Positions 9,084 through 19,247 are shown, counted from the stretch's first letter. The stretch: 64,000 nt of DNA from Candidatus Acidiferrales bacterium (GCA_035934015.1 DASYYH010000023.1:248001-312000); one strand, 5' to 3'. Made by a program: numbers and translations. Notes: a model not told the origin generated them from the sequence alone.

Positions 9084-10220
9084 TCAACGAGATCCCGCCG
9101 CCGGGGCATTCACAACCGTCTCTTTTACGGGGACACCGTCGGCCAAAAACTGGAAACCGCCAACGATGACGTGGTCACCGGGCTTGATGCCGCTTAGGAC
9201 AACATAATTATTCCCAAGAATGTCTCCCACCTGGATCTGCTGCTGGCGCGCAACAGTTCCTTTCGGCCCATTGGACGCGAGAAAAATGAAAAACTGGCCG
9301 TTCAATCGCTGAACGGCAAGCACGGGCACCTCGAGCCCCCTGGTTGTCCGCCAGGTAATTCTTGTATTCACGAATTCATCGGTACGGAATTTGCCTGTGG
9401 TGTTCGTGACGATTGCCTTTGCCAGCACGGTCTGCGTTGCGCTGTCAACTTCTGGTGAAACGAAAAACACACTTGTGCGAGCCAGAACGTTGCCCGAATC
9501 ATCCAGCAAGTCGACCGGTTCGCCCAGCCTCAGATCCGATGAATGTTCCGTCGGGATATACAGGTAAGCCTCAAGGCTGCCTGGCCGGTCAACTGTTGTG
9601 AGCAAGGTCGTGTTGGTAACGCGGTCGCCTACGTGCACAGGGATATCGCCGACGATTCCATCCGTTGGCGCGGAAACGGTGTAATAGTGCAAGGTCGCTC
9701 GTTGCTGAGTGACTGCTGCATCGAGCGATTTGGTTTGAGCAAGAGCGCTCTGGTAAGTTGTCTCGTACGTGTCGAAATCCTGTTTACTAATAATTCCGGC
9801 CTGATAAAGCTTCAAGCCGCGCTGATACTGAGCGTCTGCATTCGCGAGATTCGCCGCTTGGGCATTGCGAGCCGCGATTTGGCTGTCCACGGTGGCTTCT
9901 TGGACGCGCGGATCGATTTCCATCAACGACGCACCCTGACTGACATGCTCGCCGGAACGCACGAAGATTTTTGTCACCCACCCCTCGACTTGAGGATTGA
10001 TGGATGCAGAACGCCGCGATTTCAATGTAGCTAGGTATTCCGACGCGTCCGGAATATCCACCAAACTGGCAACTTGGGTCTGCACGGCCAGCGCCGAAAA
10101 TCCTGCCCCGTGGACAACAGGCTTATTGGTGCAGCCGGTGAGGAGACACGGGTAGAGGACACAAGCTGCGGATACAAGTATTCGCAGGGTCGACCATCGC
10201 ATGCAGAAATCGCTTCTCAT
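9084..10220 (-). CDS. RND efflux periplasmic adaptor (membrane fusion protein), lipoprotein
   Basis: 378 residues from the chosen start. A signal peptide ending in the lipobox LLTGC suggests a lipid-anchored adaptor. Family features in order are a barrel-sandwich/lipoyl half (SINPQVEGWVTKIFVRSGEHV), an alpha-hairpin rich in Ala/Gln (about residues 100-170), the second lipoyl half (YTVSAPTDGIVGDIPVHVGDRV) and a beta-barrel (GEPVDLL). It would link the downstream RND pump to an outer-membrane channel. The ATG at 10220 has AAGGAC directly upstream, which favours it over the longer frame starting at 10307. This is the first gene of the minus-strand run, divergent from the Oar-like receptor gene. 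Confidence 0.95.
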   Translation of the reverse strand: MRSDFCMRWSTLRILVSAACVLYPCLLTGCTNKPVVHGAGFSALAVQTQVASLVDIPDASEYLATLKSRRSASINPQVEGWVTKIFVRSGEHVSQGASLMEIDPRVQEATVDSQIAARNAQAANLANADAQYQRGLKLYQAGIISKQDFDTYETTYQSALAQTKSLDAAVTQQRATLHYYTVSAPTDGIVGDIPVHVGDRVTNTTLLTTVDRPGSLEAYLYIPTEHSSDLRLGEPVDLLDDSGNVLARTSVFFVSPEVDSATQTVLAKAIVTNTTGKFRTDEFVNTRITWRTTRGLEVPVLAVQRLNGQFFIFLASNGPKGTVARQQQIQVGDILGNNYVVLSGIKPGDHVIVGGFQFLADGVPVKETVVNAPAAGSR

Positions 10221-10644
10221 GACCGTCCTTGGTGGCGTCAAATAGGGGAAGTAAATCACCGATTTTAAGCTAACTTCGCCTCCAACGCCACTGGGAATGA
10301 TACGCACCGCACGCCCAAGAATTTTCGATGCTCGAGAACCAAAGAGGCTACAAGAAATTACGTCATCAAATCGCGATCGGATTCCGCGATCTCGATTCTC
10401 TCAACCTACGAGAGACGCCACTGTTCGCTTTCGGACATGTGGCGTCGCTGAACTTGCAACAGTGCAACACCAAAGGCCTCTCCAGGCACAGACGGAACTC
10501 GGGTCGATAAATTGTTATGATCTTTTGCGTTTGACAAGATCTTGCAATAAGTAGTATTTAGCGCCTACCCAACGGCGTCTCTGAGCATCTTCTTCAGTGG
10601 GTTCAATTCAAGAGACTCGATAAAGCCACGGGGAGCCAATATCA
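10221..10644. other. Divergent intergenic region between efflux operon and Oar-like receptor
   Basis: 424 bp with no convincing gene; the short frames here lack ribosome sites and family resemblance. It must hold the promoters of both divergent transcripts. I see a perfect TTGACA hexamer at 10531-10536 on the plus strand but no good -10 at 16-18 nt (best TAGTAT at 15 nt). A TATGAT lies at 10516-10521 without a matching -35. The segment after TTGACA contains the 8-bp palindrome AAGATCTT. Ribosome-site GGGAG lies just before the ATG at 10645. Confidence 0.6.
10531..10557 (+). promoter_or_regulatory. Possible promoter of the first Oar-like receptor gene
   Basis: TTGACA at 10531-10536 matches the -35 consensus exactly. 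The best -10 candidate, TAGTAT (10552-10557), has a short 15-nt spacer. This would give a leader of about 80 nt before the ATG at 10645. Weak because of the spacer. Confidence 0.3.
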
Positions 10645-13600
10645 ATGACTGCCTTTTTCAGCGGTCAACAGCGGGATATTCTTTTCAATGCCCTTAGCGT
10701 GCCTGAGCTTTTGCGACGAGGAACCAGATTCAGGATGGGGACGGGTTATCGATATGGCCTGCTGGTTTTAGGTCTATTTTGCTTCGCAGGCCTTACCCCC
10801 GGAGTTTTGCAGGCACAAACGGCTACCTCCGGATTGCTTTCGGGAACTGTAACCGACCCCTCAAACGCGATTGTCCCAAACGCCAGCGTAATGTTGCAGG
10901 AGCACGACACGAACGCCAAACGATCTACCATTACGGACCCAACGGGGCATTATGTCTTCCCTGCGGTGCTTCCGGGAGAATACACGCTGCAAGTTTCTGC
11001 AACGGGATTTGAAACGACGGTCATCGGCGACGTACACATCGAAGTTTTGAAATCGACCGTTCAGAACATATCGCTGAAACTCGGCGAAGCCTCACAAACG
11101 GTCCAAATGCGGGAAGTGCCTTCTGCGGAATTGCAAACCACCAGTTCGACAGTGGGAGCGACACTGGGCGGCATCGCCTTGGAGCGATTGCCAGCGTTCA
11201 CGCGAAGCGCCAGCGCCTTGATGTTCTTGCAGCCAGCGGTAACTCCCCCGGTAGCCAACAACAAGGCTCTGGGCGGGCAGGTCGCGGGCGCCCGCAGCGA
11301 ACAGCTTACATTCCATCTTGACGGTGGGGACGCGACAAGCGACTTGGAAGGCTCAAGCAATTATGCCGGTCCTCCGAGTGAGCCGCAGCCGGCTCCAGTC
11401 GTTCCTGTTCCCACTGATAGTACGCAAGAGTTCCGAGTGGCGACGAGCAGTCCTAGTGCGACGTTTGATCACTCAGCGGGTGGTCAAGTTAATGTGATCA
11501 CCAAGCATGGGACCAACGGCCTGCACGGATCGGCCTACGAATACCACAGTGATGACGGGCTCAACGCAAATAGCTGGCTCGATAACCGTGTGGGACTAGC
11601 CAGACCGCAGAGTGTCGACAATAGTTTTGGGTTTACGCTCGGCGGACCGCTGGTGAAGAACCGTTTCTGGTTCTTCGCGAATTATGAAGGCCGGCGGCTC
11701 CATGATCAAACTCCCTTTTCCGCCGTCGTTCCCACCAGCACGCTGAAGTCCGGGATTCTTACGTTTGACGATTGCGCCAACGGATTTAGCGCGATCGGCA
11801 GTTGTCTCGGGGGCAATCCCATCAGCTACCCCTTGCAGGCCGGCAATATTTCGACTGCGTGCGCCGGTGGCTCGTGCGACTCGCGCGGGCTCGGAATAAG
11901 CCCCGTTATTGCAGCACAGTTGGCGTTGTATCCCACAGGGAATAATTCCAATCTCGGCGATGGGTTGAATACCACGGGCTACACATTTAACGCTCCCACC
12001 CCCATTTCAGAGAATATGGGCGTAATTCGGCTGGACTACCAAATGAGCAATAAATGGAGTCTGTTCACCACCTACCACGAAGCCTCGATTCAGCGCCAGG
12101 GACCCGAGCAGGTGAACATGCTTACCAATCAATCTGTGGCAACGGACCCGACTTATCCGAGCTATGCCACCTTCGCGGTGACCGGCCAGCTCACGTCGCA
12201 ATTAACTTCTGTTACACATGGATCGTATTTACGCGATTGGTGGGCGTGGAACCGCGAAGCTCCGACGCCGCTCGTGTCTTCGACGGGAATTACTCAAGCA
12301 ATGGAGTTGGCCGGCGAAGGCCTTGGTCAGAGTAATTCGACCGCGAAACTCCTGGCGGATCCAATCAATATCAATACACAGCAAGCCGGGGGGAGAGTCT
12401 GGGATGGACACGATTGGTATATCGCCCAGGACTTTAGCTGGTTGCATAAGAGCCACCTGCTGCAGTTCGGCGGATCCGGCTATATATTGGACAACTATCA
12501 TCTTCAGACCGACGACGTCCTAGGCGGTCTAACGAGTGCTCCAATCAATTACGTGGAGGCCAGCGGCAATGGGAGCGGAGAGTACGTCAACGTTCCTAGC
12601 GCCTATCAACCCATTTCTTGCAGTGCGACCGCAGGAATATCAACGAACTGCCTCCCAAGTGGTCAGTTGTTGAACTGGAACGAACTGTATTCGACTGTCC
12701 TTGGTCTCGTGGACCGCGCCGCCCAAGTCGAAACCCGAGGCAGCACGTTCCAGCCCAATCCGCTTGGAACGCCCCTTTCTTCCAACGTGCGCATCCCTTC
12801 CTTCTATTCCTATTTCCAGGATGTTTGGCAGGCGCGCCGGAACCTCACTATCACGGCGGGCCTTGATTGGGGCGTCCAGCTCCAGCCTAGCGAGGCACAG
12901 GGTAAAGAGGTCGTAATGACCTACGCGGCGACAAACACACCGGTTGATTATTATCAATACATTCAGAATCGAGCAGCAGCTCTTGAGAATGGGCGGACCT
13001 TTAATCCACAGTGGGGGCTTATGCCGGTTAATTCATTAGCGACCCCCTTTCATGGAGCGATAAGAAATACTCCTTGGCACGACATCGGTCCACGCGTAGC
13101 GATGGCGTGGCAAGTGCCATGGAAGAATCGCCTCTTTGGAGACAACGCGACTGTGATCCGTGGCGGATACGATTTGCTATTCGATCGTAGTAGCACCATG
13201 GGCGAAGTGCTGAATCCGCTTCTGGGCGGCGGTTTGGCGGACGTGGACGCTTGTGGCGGGCCGAGTATCAGCGGCACCTGCACCGGAGCACCAACAGATC
13301 CGACGAACGCATTCCGTTTAGGGCCGACAGCGTCCGGTTGGGACGGAACGACGGTTACAATTCCCAATCCTGTCACCCAAAGCATTCCTTATAGTCCGTC
13401 AGTTCCAAACGGCCTTTTTCTCTCATCCGCGCTGGATCCTTACGCCGTGCCGGGCCATTCTCACAACGTGACGGTAAGCATCGAGCGATCGCTGCCGGGC
13501 AAGACTTTGTTTGAGGCGGGTTTCATTGGTAGAGTGAGCCGCAACTTGGCTCAAGGAATCCAGCTCAATGCACCGGACTATATGATGAAGGATGGGGCAA

Positions 13601-14631
13601 GCGGTCAGACGTACGCTCAGGCGTTTGATGGAATAGCCCAGGCGGTTCGGGGCGGCACATCGGTTCCTGATGAGCCGTTTTTTGATAACCAACTGGGTTT
13701 GGCGAACTGCACCGGCGCGGGATACGCAAATTGTTCAACCTATCTTGCTGCCAAATATCCTTCAAATCTGGCGAATGGAGACCTCGGGAGCTTCGCGCAA
13801 ATGTTAAACAACGAGCTGACCAAGTTTGGTCAGCCAGCGATGGACAATTTTCAAGTGTTTGAATTTTCAGGCACGACAGATGGTGGCTTTTCAAATTACT
13901 TGGCCGGATATGTCAGCCTGAATAAGGCCTTCTCGAGCGGTCTCCAGTTTCAGGTCAACTGGACGTGGAGCCATGCCATCGGCAATCAGGGTACGAACCA
14001 GCAATACGTTTATTCGATGAACAGCCCGTACAATTTAAACCTCGACTCTTCGTCCGAGCCTTGGGACCACAAACACACAATCAATGGCTGGTTTTATTAC
14101 GCCTTGCCGTTTGGCACGGGAGGGCGATTCAAAGCCGCAAGCGGAATTGTGAACAGAATTATCGGAGGCTGGTACACGTCAGGAATTTATTCTTTCGCGA
14201 CAGGGTTTCCTACTTGCGTTAACGCCGATGGCAACTTCGGAGCCTTTCTGGCGGGCGACTGCGCTCTGTCCTCGCAGCATCTGCATGGTATGGAGTCACA
14301 GCACAAGGCCAATGGAGCCTACAACTTCTTCGCGGACCCGAGTGCAGTCATGGCAGGTCTCTCGAGACCGCCATTGAGCACTGCGGGAGAGATACCCTAC
14401 GACGAACTGCGAACTCCGACGACGTGGAACCTGGATTTCTCGATAGGTAAGAACATCGCCTCCACGGAGCGATACAAAGTGATTATGTCCGCTGACGCTT
14501 TCAACGTCCTCAACGTGGTAAATTTCAGCTTTCCGAGTCTGGATCTGAACCTCCCCAACACCTTCGGGGTCTGGAATAGCCAGGCTAATTCGCCCCGTCA
14601 ATTGCTGATCGGCCTTAGGGTCGAGTTTTAG
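10645..14631 (+). CDS. Oar-like TonB-dependent receptor with carboxypeptidase-regulatory N-domain (copy 1)
   Basis: 1,328 residues. A signal segment (YGLLVLGLFCFAGL, about residues 36-60, ending LQAQ) is followed by a carboxypeptidase D regulatory-like beta-sandwich (SGTVTDPSNAIVPNASV to LQVSATGFE, about 62-150). A plug-like region and a long beta-barrel follow, with recurring FNPQW, GGYDLLFDR and GFTLGGPLVKNRFWFF motifs typical of acidobacterial Oar proteins. The chain ends in an aromatic residue (LLIGLRVEF), as outer-membrane barrels do. The ATG at 10645 has GGGAG upstream; an internal Met at 10735 would give a more standard signal peptide. Likely role: outer-membrane uptake or export of large molecules. 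The substrate cannot be read from sequence. It is paralogous to the next gene. Confidence 0.93.
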   Translation: MTAFFSGQQRDILFNALSVPELLRRGTRFRMGTGYRYGLLVLGLFCFAGLTPGVLQAQTATSGLLSGTVTDPSNAIVPNASVMLQEHDTNAKRSTITDPTGHYVFPAVLPGEYTLQVSATGFETTVIGDVHIEVLKSTVQNISLKLGEASQTVQMREVPSAELQTTSSTVGATLGGIALERLPAFTRSASALMFLQPAVTPPVANNKALGGQVAGARSEQLTFHLDGGDATSDLEGSSNYAGPPSEPQPAPVVPVPTDSTQEFRVATSSPSATFDHSAGGQVNVITKHGTNGLHGSAYEYHSDDGLNANSWLDNRVGLARPQSVDNSFGFTLGGPLVKNRFWFFANYEGRRLHDQTPFSAVVPTSTLKSGILTFDDCANGFSAIGSCLGGNPISYPLQAGNISTACAGGSCDSRGLGISPVIAAQLALYPTGNNSNLGDGLNTTGYTFNAPTPISENMGVIRLDYQMSNKWSLFTTYHEASIQRQGPEQVNMLTNQSVATDPTYPSYATFAVTGQLTSQLTSVTHGSYLRDWWAWNREAPTPLVSSTGITQAMELAGEGLGQSNSTAKLLADPININTQQAGGRVWDGHDWYIAQDFSWLHKSHLLQFGGSGYILDNYHLQTDDVLGGLTSAPINYVEASGNGSGEYVNVPSAYQPISCSATAGISTNCLPSGQLLNWNELYSTVLGLVDRAAQVETRGSTFQPNPLGTPLSSNVRIPSFYSYFQDVWQARRNLTITAGLDWGVQLQPSEAQGKEVVMTYAATNTPVDYYQYIQNRAAALENGRTFNPQWGLMPVNSLATPFHGAIRNTPWHDIGPRVAMAWQVPWKNRLFGDNATVIRGGYDLLFDRSSTMGEVLNPLLGGGLADVDACGGPSISGTCTGAPTDPTNAFRLGPTASGWDGTTVTIPNPVTQSIPYSPSVPNGLFLSSALDPYAVPGHSHNVTVSIERSLPGKTLFEAGFIGRVSRNLAQGIQLNAPDYMMKDGASGQTYAQAFDGIAQAVRGGTSVPDEPFFDNQLGLANCTGAGYANCSTYLAAKYPSNLANGDLGSFAQMLNNELTKFGQPAMDNFQVFEFSGTTDGGFSNYLAGYVSLNKAFSSGLQFQVNWTWSHAIGNQGTNQQYVYSMNSPYNLNLDSSSEPWDHKHTINGWFYYALPFGTGGRFKAASGIVNRIIGGWYTSGIYSFATGFPTCVNADGNFGAFLAGDCALSSQHLHGMESQHKANGAYNFFADPSAVMAGLSRPPLSTAGEIPYDELRTPTTWNLDFSIGKNIASTERYKVIMSADAFNVLNVVNFSFPSLDLNLPNTFGVWNSQANSPRQLLIGLRVEF

Positions 14632-14816
14632 TTCCGAGATGGTCGTGGGCACAGCTCCCGCGCTGATTGCATTCTCATATTGAGACTGGCATTTCCAAGC
14701 TCAGGTTATAATACTCGAAGTGTTTTCCATTATATTCAATTTATCTACGTAATTTGGTAGTTTTATCGCACGAAATACGCATATTCCACATATTCCTATA
14801 TTAGAGTAATTTTTCA

Positions 14817-14845
14817 TTGACAAACATGTGTCCTCGAACTAAAAG
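14817..14845 (+). promoter_or_regulatory. Sigma-70-type promoter of the second receptor gene
   Basis: TTGACA (14817-14822), a 17-nt spacer, then TAAAAG (14840-14845, 4 of 6 to consensus). Transcription would begin near 14852, giving a leader of about 80 nt before the ATG at 14931. The inverted repeat at 14845-14864 overlaps the end of the -10 and the predicted start site. Confidence 0.5.
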
Positions 14846-14864
14846 GCACACCAGCAGGTGTGTC
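14845..14864 (+). promoter_or_regulatory. Inverted repeat at the start site of the second receptor gene (operator or leader hairpin)
   Basis: GGCACACC, loop AGCA, GGTGTGTC: an 8-bp stem with one G-T pair. It lies across the predicted transcription start. It could be a repressor operator or a 5' leader hairpin; there is no T-run, so it is not a terminator. Confidence 0.45.
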
Positions 14865-14930
14865 TTGGCGCCGGGGGTAGGCGTCAGATGAGACCAAATT
14901 TTAAAGTTCTCGACCAGGAGGTCGTAGAAA

Positions 14931-17900
14931 ATGTTTAATCCCTCCAGGAGTTCGTTTCTCCGCCTTTCGTCATTCCTGTGCCTGGCTGCGTTTTTCTGCG
15001 CTTTTGCGCTGATTCTCGCGCCAATGGCCACATGGAGTCAGTCGACGAACACGGGCATGATCGTTGGCGTTGTGACCGACGCCAGCAATGCCATCGTGCC
15101 GAATGCGACGGTGACAATCACGTTGAAGTCAACGGGGACGTCGCGTTCGACCGTGACAGACGCTCAGGGGCGTTACGTCTTTGCTGACGTAGACCCTGGT
15201 GCATACGACATTACGATTTCCAAGACCGGCTTCTCGTCTACGGTGATTTCAAGCCAGACGGTGAAGATCGGAACCCAACTGACGGAGAACGCGAAGATGC
15301 AGTTGGGAAGCGTCTCGACGACAGTGACGGTGACGGAGACGCCGGGAGCCGAGTTACAGACGGTGACACCGACGGTCGGCACAACGCTCAGCGGCGCGAT
15401 CGTCCTGAACCTGCCCAACCAGAGCCGCGATGCTTCGACCTTGGCGGTGCTGGAGCCCGGTCAGAATATCAACGGCGCGACGGGTGGCGCGGAAACAGAC
15501 GAGAACTCCTTCCAACTCGACGGTGGCTATGCCACGGACGACATGAGCGGTGACAACAATACGTATATCAAGAGCTTCGGTGCGGACACGGCGGGCGGTG
15601 CGGGCGCGATGCATAGCGCCGGATTCACTCAAATGCCGTCAGCGGTGGTGCCTGTTCCCGTAGCGAGCATCGAGGAGTTTAAGGTATCGACGTCGAACCA
15701 GACGGCGGACTTCAACGGCGGCGCGGGAAGCCAGATGCAACTGGTGACCAAGCGCGGCACGAAGACGCTGCACGGTTCGGTTTACGAATACTATCTGGAC
15801 AACAATTTCGGTGGCGCGAACACGTGGGACAACAACAGCACGGGTACGGCGCAGCCGAGTTCGCATTTCAGCCGGTTTGGTGCATCAGCGGGCGGCGAGA
15901 TACCGCACTCGAACTTCCTGGGCGGGAACTGGTTTATCTTCGGCAACTACGAAGGCTATCGTTTCCCATCAAGTTCGGAATTTGAAGAGAACTTTCCGCT
16001 GCCATCCATGCGGGCTGGCATTATCCATCTTCCCTCTACCACGCCTGGTAGTCCTCTGACGATTAACCTCAATCCTTTCGCGGTTAACGATCCTGGCTGC
16101 GGTACGGTGACGCTGGGCTGCAAGGTTACAGCTGCCAATGGGTACACTCCAGGGGCAAGCATTGCTACGACAGCGTGCCCTTCCGGCCCTTGCGATCCGC
16201 GTGGTTTTGGAACTACAACGAACGGCGTGTCTGGCGGACCTCTGAATCCCGTCATTACGCTGTGGAACACCTACCTTCCGCTTCCGAATGACTGCACCCA
16301 CGGTGACGGTCTGAACTATTGCGGATATAAGGGCGGCATTTCCACGCCGGAGTCGAGCAACTTTGGCGTGGCGCGCGTTGACCACGATTTTGCCAAGAAC
16401 TGGCATTTCAACGGCACCTATCATTACTACAAGCTGCAGAACTTGGTATCCAACCAGTGGGATGTGGGCGGATTCTTCCCTGGCGATACGCTTGGGCAGT
16501 ATTCGGCCATCCGGACCAAGCCGCAGGAGCCGTGGATGTACACGGGCGGTTTGACGACGGATGTGACCTCAAACCTGACCAACGATGTGCACTTCAGCTA
16601 TACGCGTAACTTCTGGGCGTACGGAGATCCCAGCGGCGTGCCGAACGTTGCCGGCTATCCGGCGGCGTTGGAAATCGGCGGCGAAACGAGCAACCCGTTT
16701 GGTCCCTACAATACGAACAACCAGTCCACGCGTACACGTTTCTGGGACGGGCACGACACGATGTACCGCGACGACCTGACGTGGATCAAGGGCAACCATC
16801 TGTTCCAGTTGGGTGGCTTGTATCAGCATAACAACGATACGCATAACCGAAACGACAACGGCCAGAGCATCAACACCTTCGAACAATATCTGGTCGGGGC
16901 TGGCAACGGCGCTTCGCTTGCGGGTTACGGAATTAACATGGCTGGCTACATTCCCTCCGGCCTTGCTGGTTTCAACGATAACAAGTATGGGAACCTATAC
17001 TCGATGATCCTGGGTATGGTGGATGAATCACAGAGCCTTTACGTCCGGGGTTTGGGCACGCGCCAGACAGGCTTGCCGCTGGCTCCGCGGACGTCCTGTG
17101 CCATCGCAGGAATCGCGGCGACGTCGGGCTGCATTTCCTCGCCGCCACTGGTAAATACGAGCATCATCCCAACCTACAATCTGTACTTTACCGATTCCTG
17201 GCACCTGAAGCCGACGATTTCGCTGAACTACGGCCTTGGGTACACGGTAGAAATGCCGCCGTACGAAGTGAATGGCGGCGTGCAGACGGTGATGGTGGAT
17301 CAGAACGACAACATTCTGTACGCAATGAATTATCTGAATAACGAGCGGGCGGCGGCGCTGCAGGGTAACGCCTATGCCCCACTGATCGGGTTTTCGACAG
17401 TGCGCAACGTGAATGGTCATACGCACTATCCGTACAACCCGTTCTTCGGCGGCTTGAGCCCACGCGTTGGACTTGCGTGGAACGTCCGTCCGGACACAGT
17501 GGTGCGCGCGGGCTATTCGCGCATCTACGGCCGGATCAACGGCGTGGACCCGATCCTGGTACCGATGCTGACGCCGGGCTTGATGCAGCCGGCGACCTGC
17601 GGCGGGCCGAACATCAGCGGTGGCTGCGGCGGCGACCCGACGAACGTGTTTCGCGTCGGAATCGATGGAAAGAACGCACCGCTGCCAGCGCCGAGCGCAA
17701 ATCTGCCGCAACCTTGGTATCCGGGCTTCAATGACGTGGCCACAGGTTCGGGAGAGACGATTGACCCGAATTTCGTCCCGGATCGCTCGGATGAATTCAC
17801 CGTCAGCATCCAGCATCAGTTCGGTCCGAAGATTCTGGCCGAAGCGGGCTACATTGGTCGCATCATCACCAATGAAATCCAGTACTACAGCCTGACGAAC

Positions 17901-19082
17901 GTGCCGTACATGATGACTCGTGGCGGGCAGACGTTCGCGAACGCTTGGTCGCAAATCATGCAGTACACCAACTACGGGAGCGCGAACTTGGCCAGTGTCC
18001 CCGTACAGCCGTTCTTCGAGAACTCACTTGCGCCCGGCTACTGCAGCGGATTCTCGAGCTGCACAGCTGCGTTTGTCTCCAATAACGCGGGTCTGATGAA
18101 TGTTTCGGACCCATTCGACGCATGGGGCGGTGTATCGAATGCCGGGAACTTCCTATTCGGCCGCAGCTTCACCAGCGATCCGATTCCAGCATCCGGTGCG
18201 CTGGGAGCAGGCGGTCAAACAAATTCACTGTCTACCACCGTGAGCAACGGCTTTGGCAACTACAACGCCGGTTATCTCCAGTTGACTCTCACGGATTGGC
18301 ATGGACTGACGATGAAGAGCAACTTCCAGTACAGCAATGCACTGGGAACAGGAAACGTCGTGCAGGCCAGCAGCTCGTTCTCAACGGACGATCCATTCAA
18401 TCTGCAGAACGCCTACGGCCCACAGACGTACAACGAGAAGTACACGTTCAACTTCTTCATCAACTATGCCGAGCCGTTCTACAAGTCGCAGAACGGAGCG
18501 ATTGGCCGGTTGCTTGGCGGATGGAGCTTCGCGCCCTTGTTCGTTTGGGGCAGCGGCTTCCCGATCGAGATCAATACTGCCAACTTCGACTGCGGAACAT
18601 TCGGAGAATGCAATACGAACTACGTCGGCGCACTGGAGAACGGGGTCATTACGCAAAACCTGCACTACAGTGCGACCCGAAAGGCCGGCTATGGAAGCAC
18701 TTGCGGTTATGTCGGCCCCGGCTTCAACGTATTCTCAAATCCAGATGCGACATGTCCCACGCTCGGTCCCGGAACCGGAATCTTTGGCGATCCAGTCCGC
18801 GGCCCAATCTTGGGGTATGACGGCCAGATTGGTGGTGGCGGTCCTCTGACCGGCCTGCCGTTCTGGAACCTGGACTTGGGCATCAACAAGAACATCAAGA
18901 TCACGGAGAAGTTCAGCGGCACGATGTACTTTGACTTCACCAACGTGACGAACCACATGCAGCCCAACGATCCCAGCTTCAACCTGTATGACACATCGAG
19001 CTGGGGCGTGCTGGGCGGCGGCGGGAACTTGCAGGGCAACAATCCTCGCCAGTTGCAACTCGGCGTGAGCATTGACTGGTAA
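14931..19082 (+). CDS. Oar-like TonB-dependent receptor with carboxypeptidase-regulatory N-domain (copy 2)
   Basis: 1,383 residues, same architecture as the preceding gene: signal peptide (LSSFLCLAAFFCAFALILAP, about residues 13-32), carboxypeptidase-regulatory-like domain (GVVTDASNAIVPNATV to ISKTGFS, about 45-110), then plug and barrel ending LQLGVSIDW with terminal Trp. The two copies share segments such as DASNAIVPNA, GGPNISG, LHGSVYEY and GGWY/GGWS but are clearly diverged, so the duplication is old. AGGAGG lies 12 nt before the ATG. A strong terminator follows at 19122. The Asn/Gly/Tyr/Thr-rich composition is typical of the family. The substrate is unknown; the neighbouring secreted peptidase-like genes make peptides or protein fragments a reasonable guess. 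Confidence 0.93.
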   Translation: MFNPSRSSFLRLSSFLCLAAFFCAFALILAPMATWSQSTNTGMIVGVVTDASNAIVPNATVTITLKSTGTSRSTVTDAQGRYVFADVDPGAYDITISKTGFSSTVISSQTVKIGTQLTENAKMQLGSVSTTVTVTETPGAELQTVTPTVGTTLSGAIVLNLPNQSRDASTLAVLEPGQNINGATGGAETDENSFQLDGGYATDDMSGDNNTYIKSFGADTAGGAGAMHSAGFTQMPSAVVPVPVASIEEFKVSTSNQTADFNGGAGSQMQLVTKRGTKTLHGSVYEYYLDNNFGGANTWDNNSTGTAQPSSHFSRFGASAGGEIPHSNFLGGNWFIFGNYEGYRFPSSSEFEENFPLPSMRAGIIHLPSTTPGSPLTINLNPFAVNDPGCGTVTLGCKVTAANGYTPGASIATTACPSGPCDPRGFGTTTNGVSGGPLNPVITLWNTYLPLPNDCTHGDGLNYCGYKGGISTPESSNFGVARVDHDFAKNWHFNGTYHYYKLQNLVSNQWDVGGFFPGDTLGQYSAIRTKPQEPWMYTGGLTTDVTSNLTNDVHFSYTRNFWAYGDPSGVPNVAGYPAALEIGGETSNPFGPYNTNNQSTRTRFWDGHDTMYRDDLTWIKGNHLFQLGGLYQHNNDTHNRNDNGQSINTFEQYLVGAGNGASLAGYGINMAGYIPSGLAGFNDNKYGNLYSMILGMVDESQSLYVRGLGTRQTGLPLAPRTSCAIAGIAATSGCISSPPLVNTSIIPTYNLYFTDSWHLKPTISLNYGLGYTVEMPPYEVNGGVQTVMVDQNDNILYAMNYLNNERAAALQGNAYAPLIGFSTVRNVNGHTHYPYNPFFGGLSPRVGLAWNVRPDTVVRAGYSRIYGRINGVDPILVPMLTPGLMQPATCGGPNISGGCGGDPTNVFRVGIDGKNAPLPAPSANLPQPWYPGFNDVATGSGETIDPNFVPDRSDEFTVSIQHQFGPKILAEAGYIGRIITNEIQYYSLTNVPYMMTRGGQTFANAWSQIMQYTNYGSANLASVPVQPFFENSLAPGYCSGFSSCTAAFVSNNAGLMNVSDPFDAWGGVSNAGNFLFGRSFTSDPIPASGALGAGGQTNSLSTTVSNGFGNYNAGYLQLTLTDWHGLTMKSNFQYSNALGTGNVVQASSSFSTDDPFNLQNAYGPQTYNEKYTFNFFINYAEPFYKSQNGAIGRLLGGWSFAPLFVWGSGFPIEINTANFDCGTFGECNTNYVGALENGVITQNLHYSATRKAGYGSTCGYVGPGFNVFSNPDATCPTLGPGTGIFGDPVRGPILGYDGQIGGGGPLTGLPFWNLDLGINKNIKITEKFSGTMYFDFTNVTNHMQPNDPSFNLYDTSSWGVLGGGGNLQGNNPRQLQLGVSIDW

Positions 19083-19121
19083 GGTGGCCCGTAAGGCGTA
19101 AGTTGTGGTTCTGAAATTTAA

Positions 19122-19153
19122 GGCCGGGAGTAACCCTCCCGGCCTTATTTTTT
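19122..19153 (+). terminator. Rho-independent terminator after the second receptor gene
   Basis: A perfect 9-bp GC-rich stem GGCCGGGAG / CTCCCGGCC with a 5-nt loop (TAACC), followed by TTATTTTTT. It lies 40 nt after the stop codon. Confidence 0.93.
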
Positions 19154-19247
19154 GCCTGCGTTCTCCTTAGATTCGCTCTCATTGGATGCCGCAGACTGAT
19201 GTGAACCCTCGCTCCTGCCGCGAGCTTTTGATCATTTGAACCTGCTT

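Larger units (their letters stand above)
14632..14930. other. AT-rich intergenic region between the two receptor genes
   Basis: 299 bp, visibly more AT-rich than its surroundings, with no gene. It holds a TATAAT at 14707-14712 without a well-spaced -35 (TTGAGA lies 21 nt upstream), a good promoter at 14817-14845 and a hairpin at 14845-14864 (listed separately). No obvious terminator follows the first receptor gene. Confidence 0.6.

Noticed and set aside
14680-14712. TTGAGA ... TATAAT as promoter of the second receptor gene
   Set aside because: The 21-nt spacer is too long, and a better-spaced promoter lies at 14817-14845.
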